A DNA stretch of 62,619 nucleotides from NCBI GenBank assembly GCA_902363535.1, contig CABJAE010000013.1, forward strand, positions 1,600 to 64,218, written 5' to 3'. The position numbers and the translations under genes are program-made. Of this stretch, positions 1 through 7,907 are shown one piece after another. The stretch is from Peptoniphilaceae bacterium (GTDB taxonomy: Bacteria > Bacillota > Clostridia > Tissierellales > Peptoniphilaceae). How positions within the stretch are numbered: position 1 is the stretch's first letter; the number at the start of each line of letters is the position of its first letter. A model generated the notes under the pieces. The model was not told the origin of the DNA. It did no database searches and was given only the letters and a program-made list of their open reading frames with translations.

Positions 1-204
1 TGTCGGAGTCTTATACGGTATTAATCCCGGTTTCCCGAGGCTATCCCGTTGTAAGAGGCAGGTTCCTCACGCGTTACTCACCCGTTCGCCGCTAATCCGA
101 TCGAAATCACCCCGAAGGGATCATTCAATGTTCATCGCTCGACTTGCATGTGTTAGGCGCGCCGCCAGCGTTCGTCCTGAGCCAGGATCAAACTCTCAAT
201 AAAA
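1..204 (-). rRNA. rrs: 16S ribosomal RNA, 5' end (partial)
   Basis: The reverse strand carries the universal 16S start motif (the 27F primer site is the complement of 177-196), followed by typical helix sequence of the first ~200 nt of Firmicutes 16S. The mature 5' end should lie about 7-8 nt before that motif, near 204, which is estimated rather than mapped. The rest of the operon runs off the left edge. Three strong promoters read into it from 333-530. Confidence 0.97.
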
Positions 205-332
205 ACTTTGAGTTTGCTTAGCTCGGATCCACTGACTGTGTTCCGCTTTAAGCTTATAGATTGTTATGGTTTAATCTCTTATACCATTTAATTAACTTGG
301 TTCAGCGCTGTGTCTTACGAAACAGCTTATTT

Positions 333-361
333 AGTATATCCCGCAGAGGACGTTTTGTCAA
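333..361 (-). promoter_or_regulatory. rRNA promoter, proximal
   Basis: On the minus strand, TTGACA (complement of 356-361), a 17-bp spacer and TATACT (complement of 333-338). This near-consensus vegetative promoter reads toward the 16S gene. Confidence 0.85.
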
Positions 362-418
362 GCACTTTTTAAATCTTTGTAAAAAGTTTTTTGACGCGTC
401 TTACGCGACAACTTTTAT

Positions 419-447
419 ATCATACCTCGTCGAGTTCTGTCTGTCAA
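419..447 (-). promoter_or_regulatory. rRNA promoter, middle
   Basis: On the minus strand, TTGACA (complement of 442-447), an exact 17-bp spacer and TATGAT (complement of 419-424). It is the second of three tandem promoters before the 16S gene. Confidence 0.85.
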
Positions 448-501
448 GATGTTTTTTCAACTTTTTCTCGACAGCTTTATCTCGCTCGAGGCGACTTGTA
501 T

Positions 502-530
502 ATAGTAGCATCGAGGGTGTGTTCTGTCAA
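502..530 (-). promoter_or_regulatory. rRNA promoter, distal
   Basis: On the minus strand, TTGACA (complement of 525-530), an exact 17-bp spacer and TACTAT (complement of 502-507). It lies directly after the stop of the small membrane protein gene at 547-711 and gives an rRNA leader of nearly 300 nt. Confidence 0.82.
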
Positions 531-546
531 CGGTGTTTTTCTCTTT

Positions 547-711
547 TTATTGAAACAAATAGTAGAGTCCAAAGCACAACATGACGACGGCGGCCACAAG
601 GCGGATCATTTTTTCATGTTTTTCAACCCATCGGCTCTTCCAAAGAATGCCTTCCAAATTCAATAGGACAAAGGCAAATGCAATAATAGCGAAGATTTTA
701 TTTATTTGCAC
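547..711 (-). CDS. Small two-helix membrane protein (54 aa), unknown function
   Basis: This reverse-strand frame of 54 codons starts at GTG (709-711), preceded by an AAAGGAGAG ribosome-binding site. It encodes two hydrophobic segments (residues 5-19 and 36-53), separated by a charged loop containing WKSRWVEKHEKMIR. A promoter-like TTGACC-18 bp-TATAAT lies upstream at 756-785. The gene sits directly upstream of the rRNA promoters and is transcribed the same way. I do not recognise the family. Overlapping plus-strand frames lack a ribosome-binding site and run across the rRNA promoters, so I prefer this one. A role in rRNA expression is not implied by the sequence. Confidence 0.62.
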   Translation of the reverse strand: MQINKIFAIIAFAFVLLNLEGILWKSRWVEKHEKMIRLVAAVVMLCFGLYYLFQ

Positions 712-755
712 GGGTATTCTCTCCTTTCCCGGTTTCGGGGCGCTTTTACCTTATT

Positions 756-785
756 ATTATAAATCCGCAATAAAAAAGCGGTCAA
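756..785 (-). promoter_or_regulatory. Promoter for the 54-aa membrane protein gene
   Basis: On the minus strand, TTGACC (complement of 780-785), an 18-bp spacer and TATAAT (complement of 756-761), about 45 bp before the GTG start at 711. Confidence 0.6.
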
Positions 786-876
786 TAATACTTTCGGCGG
801 CGGAGAATATCTACGGAATTTCAAACCTTTTATCTATAGGCTACCTTCTTACGCCGTTTTCTGATAGAATAGGGGC

Positions 877-968
877 GTAGGGAATCCTACATCCATTCAT
901 CTATGTCTGATGGTGCTCCTTTGTTTAATAGAGCGAAAGACGCCCCTCTTCGGAGGGGCGTCTTTTTT
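877..968 (+). ncRNA. Candidate small RNA of about 92 nt
   Basis: An extended -10 (TGATAGAAT, 862-870) predicts a start near 877. That is exactly where a GTAGG/CCTAC hairpin with a GAAT loop begins (877-890). The transcript would end at the strong terminator 936-968. There is no open reading frame or ribosome-binding site between them. The -35 is poor (around 842-847), and no known RNA family is recognised. Confidence 0.35.
936..968 (+). terminator. Strong intrinsic terminator with UUCG tetraloop
   Basis: A perfect 10-bp GC-rich stem (939-948 with 953-962) closes a TTCG loop, is extended by AAA/TTT and is followed by a T run. No protein gene precedes it on the plus strand, so it may end the candidate RNA at 877. 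Confidence 0.85.
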
Positions 969-984
969 ATTGTGCGCTTTAGCA

Positions 985-1700
985 TGAATAAACCACCAGC
1001 TATGCTGGTGGTAGGCGTAAAAAGCTTTAGCTTTAAGTAAAAAAAGAACCTCCTATGATAAAATTATTGTGTTATCGGCAATAAAATATCAAGGAGGTAT
1101 CCATATGGATAAGAACAGCTTAGCACATACAAGTTGGAATTGTAAGTATCACATTGTGTTTGCGCCAAAATATAGGCGGCAGGTTATATACGGGAAATTG
1201 AAACAAGACATAGGAAAAACATTAAGAGACCTATGCGAGAGAAAAGGAATAAATATAATCGAAGCGGAATGTTGTCCGGATCATATACATATGCTGCTGG
1301 GAATTCCACCGAAATATAGCGTATCTCAAATCATGGGATACTTAAAAGGAAAAAGTAGCTTAATCATATTTGATAGACACGCAAACCTAAAGTACAAATA
1401 TGGAAATAGGCATTTCTGGTGTAGAGGGTATTACGTTGATACCGCAGGAAAAAATGCGAAAAAATCCAAGAATATATCAAAAACCAATTGGAAGAAGATT
1501 ATATGGCGGATCAGATAAGCATGAAGGAATTCATCGATCCGTTTACGGGTCAGCAGGTCAAATAAAGTATGAGAATAGGCGCTTTAGCGCCAACTGGGGA
1601 ATTGTTGCAAGAGGAAGAAATTCAGAGCACGAGAGTGCTGCCGGTAACAGCCCCTTATAGGGGCAAAACAAACCACCGGCTAAGCCGGTGGTTCTGATTT
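985..1700 (+). mobile_element. IS200-type (IS200/IS605 family) insertion sequence
   Basis: Two nearly identical terminal hairpins bound a single tnpA gene with no tnpB. The left hairpin (992-1012) pairs ACCACCAGC with GCTGGTGGT across a TAT loop. The right hairpin (1672-1692) pairs ACCACCGGC with GCCGGTGGT across TAA. Subterminal palindromes lie at the right end (1627-1663). This matches the subterminal hairpin recognition sites of single-strand-transposing HUH elements. The exact ends are approximate, because such elements make no target duplication. It landed just after the terminator at 936-968. Confidence 0.85.
1105..1565 (+). pseudogene. tnpA: IS200-like transposase TnpA, frameshifted
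   Basis: The ATG at 1105 follows a perfect AAGGAGGT (1091-1098). The product is a Y1 HUH transposase, which cuts and joins single-stranded DNA at the terminal hairpins. The metal-binding HIH is visible in DHIHMLLGIPP, and the candidate catalytic tyrosine in FWCRGYYVDT. After AGKNAKK the frame changes at a run of six A (about 1460). Restoring one A reads on through IQEYIKNQLEEDYMADQ to a TAA at 1563-1565, giving about 153 residues, the usual family length. The present frame instead stops at 1518. It is either a decayed copy, a sequencing indel in the A run or, less likely, recoding. Both catalytic motifs precede the shift. Confidence 0.85.
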
Positions 1701-1709
1701 CTGTATATG

Positions 1710-2870
1710 TTATTGAAAGATTTCCATTTTTTCGATGCGGTCGAAGGCTTTGTCGATGGCATCCACGCCGACGGTGACGGCGAGGCGCAGAAATCCCCGG
1801 CCGCTTTCGCCGAAGGCGGAGCCTTTCACGGTAAGCACGTGGGCTTCGTCGAAAAGTTTTTGCCACACTTCGTCTTCCGTAAGGCCCGTGGGGCGAATGT
1901 CCACGAAGAGGTAGAAGGTGCCCGCGGGGTAGGCGATGCGGATGTTTTTGAGGCGCTTGAGCCGCTCGTAGGCGTGGAAGGTGCGCTTTTTAAATTCTTC
2001 CACCACCGGCGGTTGCAGATCCTCGCGATGGGCGAGGGCGTAGAGGGCGGCGCGCTGGGAGATAGCCGGGGCGGTGTAGACATTGTTTTCGTTGACGGAT
2101 TTCGCCGCGGCGATGAAGTTTTTCTCCCCTAAGATGTAGCCGATGCGCCAGCCGGTCATGGCGAAGTTTTTGGAGAAGGAGCGCAGGGTAATGGTGCGGT
2201 CCTTGCAAGCGTCCAGGGACGCCATGGGCACAAAGGGGCCGTCGTAGGAGAAGGCGGTGTAAATATCGTCGGCTATTAAATAGAAGTCTTTTTCTTCCGC
2301 CAGGCGGCCGAAGGCTTCCAGCTCTTCTTTTTTCAGGCACAGGCCCGAGGGATTGTTGGGAGTGTTCACGATCAGAGCCTTGGTTTTGTCCGTGACCTTT
2401 TCGCGAATCACATCTATATTCGGGCGAAAGCCCTCGTCGGGATCCGTGGGAATGAACACGGGCACGCCGCCGGCCATTTTCACCTGATCGGCGTAGGGGG
2501 CGAAGTAGGGCTCGATGATCATGACTTCGTCGCCTTCATCGAGCATGGTTTCCAGCACCAGCCACATGCCGTGGCAGGCGGAGGTGGTGATGAAGACATT
2601 TTCATGCGAGAGACGGACGCCGTATTCCTCTTTTTGAAAATCCACAATGGCGGCGATGAGTTCGCTGTCGCCTCGACTGTCGGTGTAGTGGGTGTGGCCG
2701 GCCCGAGCGTCCGCCGCCGCGGCGTCGATGATGGCCACAGGCGTGGTGAGGTCGGGATCGCCTAAGGTAAAGTCCACCACATCGGGATGGGCCTTGGCTA
2801 AGTCGGCGCCCGCCGCCAGGCCGCCGGATCCGTGGGCTGCATATTTTTTCGAAATTAAGGGCTTCATCAT
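1710..2870 (-). CDS. PLP-dependent aminotransferase, class I/II
   Basis: This 386-residue fold-type I aminotransferase should be cytosolic and transfer amino groups between an amino acid and a 2-oxo acid. Visible PLP-site motifs are NTPNNPSG (about 169-176), DDIY (201-204) and SFSKNFAMTGWR with the Schiff-base lysine at K234. The start is the first of two Met codons, 6-8 nt after GAGGAGG. The gene is divergent from an IclR regulator with a palindrome between them, which suggests the regulator controls it. Substrate cannot be told from sequence; aspartate-, alanine- or aromatic-type enzymes all fit. Confidence 0.9.
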   Translation of the reverse strand: MMKPLISKKYAAHGSGGLAAGADLAKAHPDVVDFTLGDPDLTTPVAIIDAAAADARAGHTHYTDSRGDSELIAAIVDFQKEEYGVRLSHENVFITTSACHGMWLVLETMLDEGDEVMIIEPYFAPYADQVKMAGGVPVFIPTDPDEGFRPNIDVIREKVTDKTKALIVNTPNNPSGLCLKKEELEAFGRLAEEKDFYLIADDIYTAFSYDGPFVPMASLDACKDRTITLRSFSKNFAMTGWRIGYILGEKNFIAAAKSVNENNVYTAPAISQRAALYALAHREDLQPPVVEEFKKRTFHAYERLKRLKNIRIAYPAGTFYLFVDIRPTGLTEDEVWQKLFDEAHVLTVKGSAFGESGRGFLRLAVTVGVDAIDKAFDRIEKMEIFQ

Positions 2871-2904
2871 GCTTCCTCCTCTGTGGCTTCGTTTTCTGCT
2901 ATAC

Positions 2905-2926
2905 TAAAATTATTGCAAGAATTTTA
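2905..2926. promoter_or_regulatory. Candidate IclR operator palindrome
   Basis: A 22-bp palindrome with one mismatched base pair (arms TAAAATT and AATTTTA) lies between the divergent aminotransferase and IclR genes and touches a TATAAT (2925-2930) reading to the regulator. IclR-family repressors commonly bind such sites between divergent genes. Confidence 0.5.
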
Positions 2927-2970
2927 TAATCCTTTCAGGAATGGTTCTATTATAAAGGAGGCTTCGCGGA

Positions 2971-3747
2971 ATGGCAAAAAAAACGGACTACACGGTGCCC
3001 ATGGTGGAAAAGGCGCTGCAAATTTTGCATTTTCTCTTGGAAAACGGCGGCGCTCACGGCACCGGCGACATTGCGAACCGGCTGAATCTGCCCAAGGCCA
3101 GCGTGTTTAAAATTCTCTACACCTTGGAGAAGGAGCATTTCGTGGCCAAGGACAGTGAGGATCGCTACCGATTGGGCCTGGGCTTTATTCCCTACGACGC
3201 CGAGGTCAGGAATCGCTGGGATTTCACCACGGTGACGCGGCCCATTATGGAGCGGGCCGTGGCCGCCACGGGAGAAAGTTTAAATCTGGGGATTTGCGCC
3301 GACGACACCATCGTGGTCCTGGACACGGTGGCCGGGGAAGATTTCTATATTATGCGCCACTTGATCCCCGTGGCCCCTTTGTATTGCTCCGCCATTGGAA
3401 AGATTTTTCTCGCCGAATACGAGGAGGAGGATTTGGATTTGTACCTGGGTCGCCATGAACTCGCTCCCCGCACCATTTCCACTCTGACGACGAAGGAGGC
3501 TCTGGTCGCGGATTTGCAGGAAGTAGTTGAAACGGGCACGGCCCACGACCGGGAAGAGTACGAATACGGCCTGACCTGCATGGCCAAGGGCGTGTATTTT
3601 AAAGGCAAGCTCATCGCCGGGGTAAGCCTTTCCGGTCCCACGAGCCGCCTGGAGCACAAGGGCATGGACCGCCTGGAAGAGGCCCTGGCCGATGTAGCCG
3701 ACGCCTTGGCGGCGGAACCGGGCTTGGGAACCCTCTTGTCTCTGTGA
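2971..3747 (+). CDS. IclR-family transcriptional regulator
   Basis: This 258-residue DNA-binding protein has the IclR architecture. An N-terminal winged helix (about 10-75; GTGDIANRLNLPKASVFKIL is the helix-turn-helix) is followed by a GAF-like effector domain (about 85-250) with SAIGKIFLAE and the conserved REEYEYGLTCMAKGV. The start follows AAAGGAGG at 2955. It probably controls itself and the divergent aminotransferase through the palindrome at 2905-2926. The CPBP protease gene starts inside its stop codon, so the two are co-transcribed. The effector is unknown. Confidence 0.92.
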   Translation: MAKKTDYTVPMVEKALQILHFLLENGGAHGTGDIANRLNLPKASVFKILYTLEKEHFVAKDSEDRYRLGLGFIPYDAEVRNRWDFTTVTRPIMERAVAATGESLNLGICADDTIVVLDTVAGEDFYIMRHLIPVAPLYCSAIGKIFLAEYEEEDLDLYLGRHELAPRTISTLTTKEALVADLQEVVETGTAHDREEYEYGLTCMAKGVYFKGKLIAGVSLSGPTSRLEHKGMDRLEEALADVADALAAEPGLGTLLSL

Positions 3748-4493
3748 TTGTCCTCTACTTTCTCGCGCCGATCCTTTTTTACAAGATGCAAAACGCGGCC
3801 CTTCTCGTGCCCGGGCTGTTGTGGTCTCGGGAGAAGCCCCGCCGAATCAAAATCGCGGCCCTCGCCTTTTTTCTTATTACCCTCGCCCTATCCCTTCTTG
3901 AAATAAACGGGGCGCCGGCGGCCCTCTCCGCCTCTCTTCTTCTCCTTGCCTACGGCCTTTATTACATGAAGCGGCCATTTTATCTGCCCGCCATTCTCTT
4001 TCTCTTGCTTTTTCAGGGCGGCCTCTTGGCCTTTCGCGGCACCTTTGATCCCGCGGCCCTCGCCCCGGCCTTGTCCTACGCCTTCACAAATCTCATCTTC
4101 GTGGCATCGGAGGAGGCGTTTCTGAGAGAGGTTTTGCGAAAGAAATTGGGCTCAGGCTTTTTCCCCGCCCTGTTTTTGGGCCTGCTCTGGGGCCTGTGGC
4201 ACATGCCCTTTCACCCGTCGGCGGATTATACGGCCGTTCAAATCCTTCACGCCACCGCCTTGAGCCTATTGATCGATTCTGTTTACGATGTCTCGGGCCT
4301 TCCCACGGCGATTTTTCTTCACAGCGTACATAACGCCCTGCCCCTCACCTTTCGCGCCGCCTTTTCTCCGGCGGATCATCTGCTTTTCTTCTGCGGCTGC
4401 TGCGCTTTTTCGTTCTTCGTAACGAAAGTTACGGCGGCAAAACCCGAGAGGTCTTATTATAGAAGAAAAGAGAAAGACGAGGAGGATACATGA
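3744..4493 (+). CDS. CPBP family intramembrane metalloprotease
   Basis: This 249-residue membrane protein has several hydrophobic helices. It shows the CPBP (Abi, Rce1-like) signatures: an EE pair in SEEAFLREVL (about 125-134), GLLWGLWHMPFH (about 150-161) and a late HSVHN (about 196-200). The family contains intramembrane proteases, several linked to bacteriocin self-immunity or prenyl-protein processing. The likely start is a GTG that overlaps the IclR stop by 4 bp. The gene is also coupled by a 4-bp overlap to the next one. The substrate is unknown. Confidence 0.85.
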   Translation: MIVLYFLAPILFYKMQNAALLVPGLLWSREKPRRIKIAALAFFLITLALSLLEINGAPAALSASLLLLAYGLYYMKRPFYLPAILFLLLFQGGLLAFRGTFDPAALAPALSYAFTNLIFVASEEAFLREVLRKKLGSGFFPALFLGLLWGLWHMPFHPSADYTAVQILHATALSLLIDSVYDVSGLPTAIFLHSVHNALPLTFRAAFSPADHLLFFCGCCAFSFFVTKVTAAKPERSYYRRKEKDEEDT

Positions 4494-5041
4494 GTTTATT
4501 TTTAGCACCGATTCATCAAGTGATGTACGATAAAATCCACTACACCGACGATTTGGCCACCGCGCTGGCTGAGAAAGATCCCTCCACGGCCCGGGCCTTG
4601 GAGGAAAATTTCCCCTCCATCGAAAAAGAGCCACTGGAGGCGGTGATCGACAAGGGAAATATTCACGGCTGGCTCGCCGAGCGGGTGGTGCTGGCGGAAA
4701 AGCGCCTGGCCTTTGCGGCCTGCGCCCTGGCGAAAAAAGACCGGGTCGGCCTTTTCAAAGCCGTAAAAGATTTCGGCCGAAAGGAAGCTTTTTCGGGAAG
4801 CGCCGAAGAGGCCTTTTTCCTCTACGACGGCCGCTTTTTAAACGGCATGCCCTGCGACCGCATTCACATGCCCGAAGACGCGGAAGAAGGCTTTGCTTGG
4901 CGCATCACCCGGGACGTCCACGGCGAATACTACGACGAGGCCGGACTTTACGACGCCCTTATCGCCGCTTGGTGGGAAGGCTTGTTGGAAGAAAGCGAAT
5001 TGAACTATATCCGCGAAGGAAATTTATGCACGGTGAAATAA
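4490..5041 (+). CDS. Hypothetical cytosolic protein (183 aa)
   Basis: I do not recognise this protein. It has no signal peptide or membrane helix and is rich in Glu, Asp and Ala, so it is probably a soluble helical protein. Its start ATG overlaps the end of the CPBP gene, which makes it the last gene of the IclR-CPBP transcription unit. A hairpin terminator follows directly. It begins MSLFLAPIHQVMYDKIHY and later has RIHMPEDAEEG. Confidence 0.75.
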   Translation: MSLFLAPIHQVMYDKIHYTDDLATALAEKDPSTARALEENFPSIEKEPLEAVIDKGNIHGWLAERVVLAEKRLAFAACALAKKDRVGLFKAVKDFGRKEAFSGSAEEAFFLYDGRFLNGMPCDRIHMPEDAEEGFAWRITRDVHGEYYDEAGLYDALIAAWWEGLLEESELNYIREGNLCTVK

Positions 5042-5082
5042 AAAAGGCTGCCGCAATTTTGCGACAACCTTTTATTTTTTTG
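5041..5082. terminator. Bidirectional terminator between convergent genes
   Basis: AAAAGG pairs with CCTTTT and CGCAA pairs with TTGCG in one interrupted stem, flanked by A and T runs on the two sides. It separates the plus-strand hypothetical gene from the minus-strand MATE gene and overlaps the end of the latter. Confidence 0.7.
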
Positions 5083-6430
5083 CTTCCGGCACGTCCATGT
5101 TCTTTCGCCACTTTCCCTTGAAGTAATAAATCAGGGTCAAGATGCAGGTGAAGACCCAGCTGATGGGGTAGCTCCAGCAGATAATATCGATGGTTTTGTA
5201 CATGGGCATGGCGGTAAAGATCCAGCCGAGGCGAATGATAAACATGCCGATTAAGGTAATGATCATAATGGGCACGGCGGTACCGCTTCCCCGAATGGCC
5301 CCGGAAAGGACTTCCGTCACGGAGAAGATGACGTAGAAGGGCGCCAGGATCACGATCATTTTCGTTCCGTAGAAGATGACGTCTTTTTCCGACGTGAAGA
5401 TTTTCATAAGAGGCGTGCGGAAGATGACGAGGATCGAAGAGACCGAGGCCACGAAGAGAAGGGTCATGACCAGGGCCGTGATGATGCCGGACTTCAGGCG
5501 CTTCGGCTTTTTCGCGCCGATGTTTTGGCCCACAAAGGTGGTAATGGCCAGTGCGAAGGCCTCGAGGGATGTGAAGACGAAGCCGTCGACGCGGCTCGCC
5601 GCCGCTACCCCGGCGATGGCCTGGGCGCCGAAGACATTGATCTGGGCCTGAATAATGACATTGGACAGGGAGATTAAGCCCCCGGAGACGGCGGCGGGCA
5701 GGCCGATGGCCACGATGTGGTTTAATGTTTCTTTGTGGAAGCGGATGCGCTTCATGCGCAGGCGGTAGATGTCCGTGGTCTTTAGGAGGCTCAACAGAAC
5801 GAGGATCCCCGACACGGATTGGGCCAGGACCGTGGCGATCCCCGCCCCCACGGCGCCCATTTTAAATGCGCCGACAAATATCAGGTCGAGGACGATGTTC
5901 AGTCCCGCGGCGATGGCGAGGAAATTGAAGGGGCGCACGCTGTCGCCGACGCTTCGAAGCACCGCCGAGCCCATGTTGTAGACCATGACGGGAATGAGTC
6001 CCGCGAAAAGAATGCGCATGTAGCGCACGGCCGGGCCCATCACTTCCGGCGGCGTGTCGATCCATGCGAGAAACTGCGGCGTGAAGATCACAGTGAAGAT
6101 CGTAAGAACCAGGCCCCCGTAAAGGGCGATGGCGAAATTGGTGTGCACCACCTTGGAAAGGGCGGCCCGGTCCTTCGCGCCGTAGTGCTGGGCCACCAAG
6201 ACGGAGGCCCCGGTGGAAAGGCCCATAAACAGGGCCACGACGAGAACGGTAATGGCGCCGGATGCGCCGATGGCGGCCATGTCGATCTTTCCGGCGAAGC
6301 GGCCGACGATTAAAAGGTCCACGGTATTATAAAGCTGCTGCAGTAAAGCGGAAAGAAGGAGAGGGAGCGTGAAAGTGAGAAGGCTTTTCCAGATCACGCC
6401 TTCCGTTAAATTTACATTTTCTCGTTTCAT
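5072..6430 (-). CDS. MATE family multidrug/Na+ antiporter
   Basis: This 452-residue inner-membrane protein has about 12 predicted helices in the two-bundle MATE arrangement. The N-terminal signature runs WKSLLTFTLPLLLSALLQQLYNTVDLL. It should export cationic drugs or metabolites in exchange for Na+ or H+. The length and the short basic C-terminus are normal for the NorM/DinF-type group. It stands alone between a terminator and proC, with no regulator beside it. The substrate is not predictable. Confidence 0.93.
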   Translation of the reverse strand: MKRENVNLTEGVIWKSLLTFTLPLLLSALLQQLYNTVDLLIVGRFAGKIDMAAIGASGAITVLVVALFMGLSTGASVLVAQHYGAKDRAALSKVVHTNFAIALYGGLVLTIFTVIFTPQFLAWIDTPPEVMGPAVRYMRILFAGLIPVMVYNMGSAVLRSVGDSVRPFNFLAIAAGLNIVLDLIFVGAFKMGAVGAGIATVLAQSVSGILVLLSLLKTTDIYRLRMKRIRFHKETLNHIVAIGLPAAVSGGLISLSNVIIQAQINVFGAQAIAGVAAASRVDGFVFTSLEAFALAITTFVGQNIGAKKPKRLKSGIITALVMTLLFVASVSSILVIFRTPLMKIFTSEKDVIFYGTKMIVILAPFYVIFSVTEVLSGAIRGSGTAVPIMIITLIGMFIIRLGWIFTAMPMYKTIDIICWSYPISWVFTCILTLIYYFKGKWRKNMDVPEAKK

Positions 6431-6519
6431 TGTCCCTCCCTTTCTCTTCTCTTTTCTTCATTTTACGATGAATTATCTTAACACATGCCGGGGGATTTTC
6501 CCACCGAAAGGTTGGAATT

Positions 6520-7275
6520 TTACAGATTTTTTCCCTTTTCCACGGTTTTTATAATGGATTGGGCGAAGGCGTAGCGCATGGCCATGGATTCCAACACCAT
6601 GACCCCCTCGATGGTGGCGCCGGCCGGAGAGGTGACCCCGTCTTTTAATTGGCCGGGATGGAGGCCCTTTTCCGTCATGAGATCGCAGGTGCCCGCCACG
6701 GCTTTCGCCGCCATGACGTAGGCCAATTCCCGCTTCATGCCGCAGGCGCAGGCGCCGTCGACAAAGCCTTCGATGGCCATGGCCACAAAGGCCGGGGTGG
6801 CACCGGTTAAGGCGGTGACGATGTCCAGATCCTTTTCGTCCACCTCGATGATTTCCCCCGCGCCCTTTAAGAGATCCTCAAAAGACGCCTTTTCCTCCTC
6901 GCTCATGTCGTAGCCCGGCGTGTAGGCGATGACGCCGCGCCCCACGGCGATGGGAGTGTTGGGCAAGATGCGGATGATTTTTTCCGTGGGCGCCATTTTT
7001 TGCAGGCGCTTAAGGCTCACTCCGGCAGCCATGGACACGATGATCTGCCCTTCCACCTTCGGGCTGATCTCTTCCATAACCTCCTCCACTTTGTAGGGCT
7101 TGGTGGCGATAAACAAAATGTCGGAACGATCCACGACATCCGCGTTGTCCCTCGTTTGGAAGGTGGCGATGTCCTTTTCGTGGGGGCAGCCGACGAAAAG
7201 TTCGTGGCCTTCTTCTAAAAATAAATCGTAGAGGGCCCGGCCCATGTTGCCGAGACCGATAATGCCAATATTCAT
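6520..7275 (-). CDS. proC: Pyrroline-5-carboxylate reductase
   Basis: This 251-residue enzyme reduces pyrroline-5-carboxylate to proline with NAD(P)H, the last step of proline synthesis. The Rossmann motif IGLGNMG lies at residues 4-10. The C-terminal dimerisation domain shows ALTGATPAFVAMAIEGF and the conserved TSPAGATIEGV. I use the ATG at 7273-7275 behind AAGGAAGGG; a longer frame exists upstream but has no support. It is divergent from the chromate-transporter operon. Confidence 0.95.
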   Translation of the reverse strand: MNIGIIGLGNMGRALYDLFLEEGHELFVGCPHEKDIATFQTRDNADVVDRSDILFIATKPYKVEEVMEEISPKVEGQIIVSMAAGVSLKRLQKMAPTEKIIRILPNTPIAVGRGVIAYTPGYDMSEEEKASFEDLLKGAGEIIEVDEKDLDIVTALTGATPAFVAMAIEGFVDGACACGMKRELAYVMAAKAVAGTCDLMTEKGLHPGQLKDGVTSPAGATIEGVMVLESMAMRYAFAQSIIKTVEKGKNL

Positions 7276-7340
7276 TTGCGTCCCTTCCTTTCTTGAAGCG
7301 CTATTCTCCTTACAGTATACTATTGAACAGGAGGTCATGC

Positions 7341-7907
7341 ATGGATAAGACGATTTCTCTGAAAAAATTATTTTTTACTTTTTTAAAGATCAACACCTTT
7401 ACATTCGGCGGCGGCTACACCATCGTGCCCATTATTCGGGACGAATTTGTTGAGCACCAGCCCCTGATTAGTGAAGACGATATGTTGGACATCGTGGCCC
7501 TGGCCCAATCGGGGCCCGGCGCCATGGCCATCTCCGCCTCCCTCTTGACGGGATACAAATTGCGGGGCCCGGCGGGGGCGATGGTGTGTTTGATCGCAAG
7601 CGTGCTGCCCTGTCTGGTGATTATTCTCTCCATTAACATGGCCTACCGCCAGTTCCGCTCAAACTTTTACGTCAACGCGGCTCTGGTGGGGATCAGCGGC
7701 ATTATTTCCGCCGTGCTCTTTCTCACCACCTACCGCATGGGCAAGCGGGCCATAAAAGACGACCACGGCTTTTCCGTCGTGATGATTCTCGTGGCCACGG
7801 CCCTGGGGATGCTCACGGACATTAATACGGCACTGATTATTTTGCTTTTGGGTTTCAGCGGCATTTGCATTACGAAATTTGAAGATCACACGAAAGAAGG
7901 ACACTGA
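7341..7907 (+). CDS. Chromate transporter (CHR) short subunit 1
   Basis: This 188-residue half-size CHR family membrane protein has the family signature FLKINTFTFGGGYTIVPIIRDEFV and the QSGPGAMAISASLLTGY motif. Short CHR proteins normally work as pairs encoded side by side. The partner here lies one gene downstream (8936-9493). The start ATG follows CAGGAGGT. Despite the name, the substrate in most anaerobes is untested. It overlaps the next gene by one base, so the three genes form an operon. Confidence 0.92.
   Translation: MDKTISLKKLFFTFLKINTFTFGGGYTIVPIIRDEFVEHQPLISEDDMLDIVALAQSGPGAMAISASLLTGYKLRGPAGAMVCLIASVLPCLVIILSINMAYRQFRSNFYVNAALVGISGIISAVLFLTTYRMGKRAIKDDHGFSVVMILVATALGMLTDINTALIILLLGFSGICITKFEDHTKEGH

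Noticed and set aside
261..666. Short Cys/Phe/Ser-rich frames on the plus strand
   Set aside because: They cross the three rRNA promoters and the rRNA leader and show no coding signs.
581..880. A 99-codon plus-strand frame
   Set aside because: It overlaps the opposite-strand 54-codon gene, which has promoter, ribosome-binding site and two clean membrane helices; the plus frame has no ribosome-binding site.
1105..1565. Programmed frameshifting in IS200 tnpA
   Set aside because: IS200-type TnpA is not known to need recoding and no stimulatory structure was seen; indel or decay is simpler.
1400..1660. Separate gene after the IS200 transposase
   Set aside because: It is an alternative frame over the transposase tail; the third frame gives the family C-terminus, so this is a shadow.
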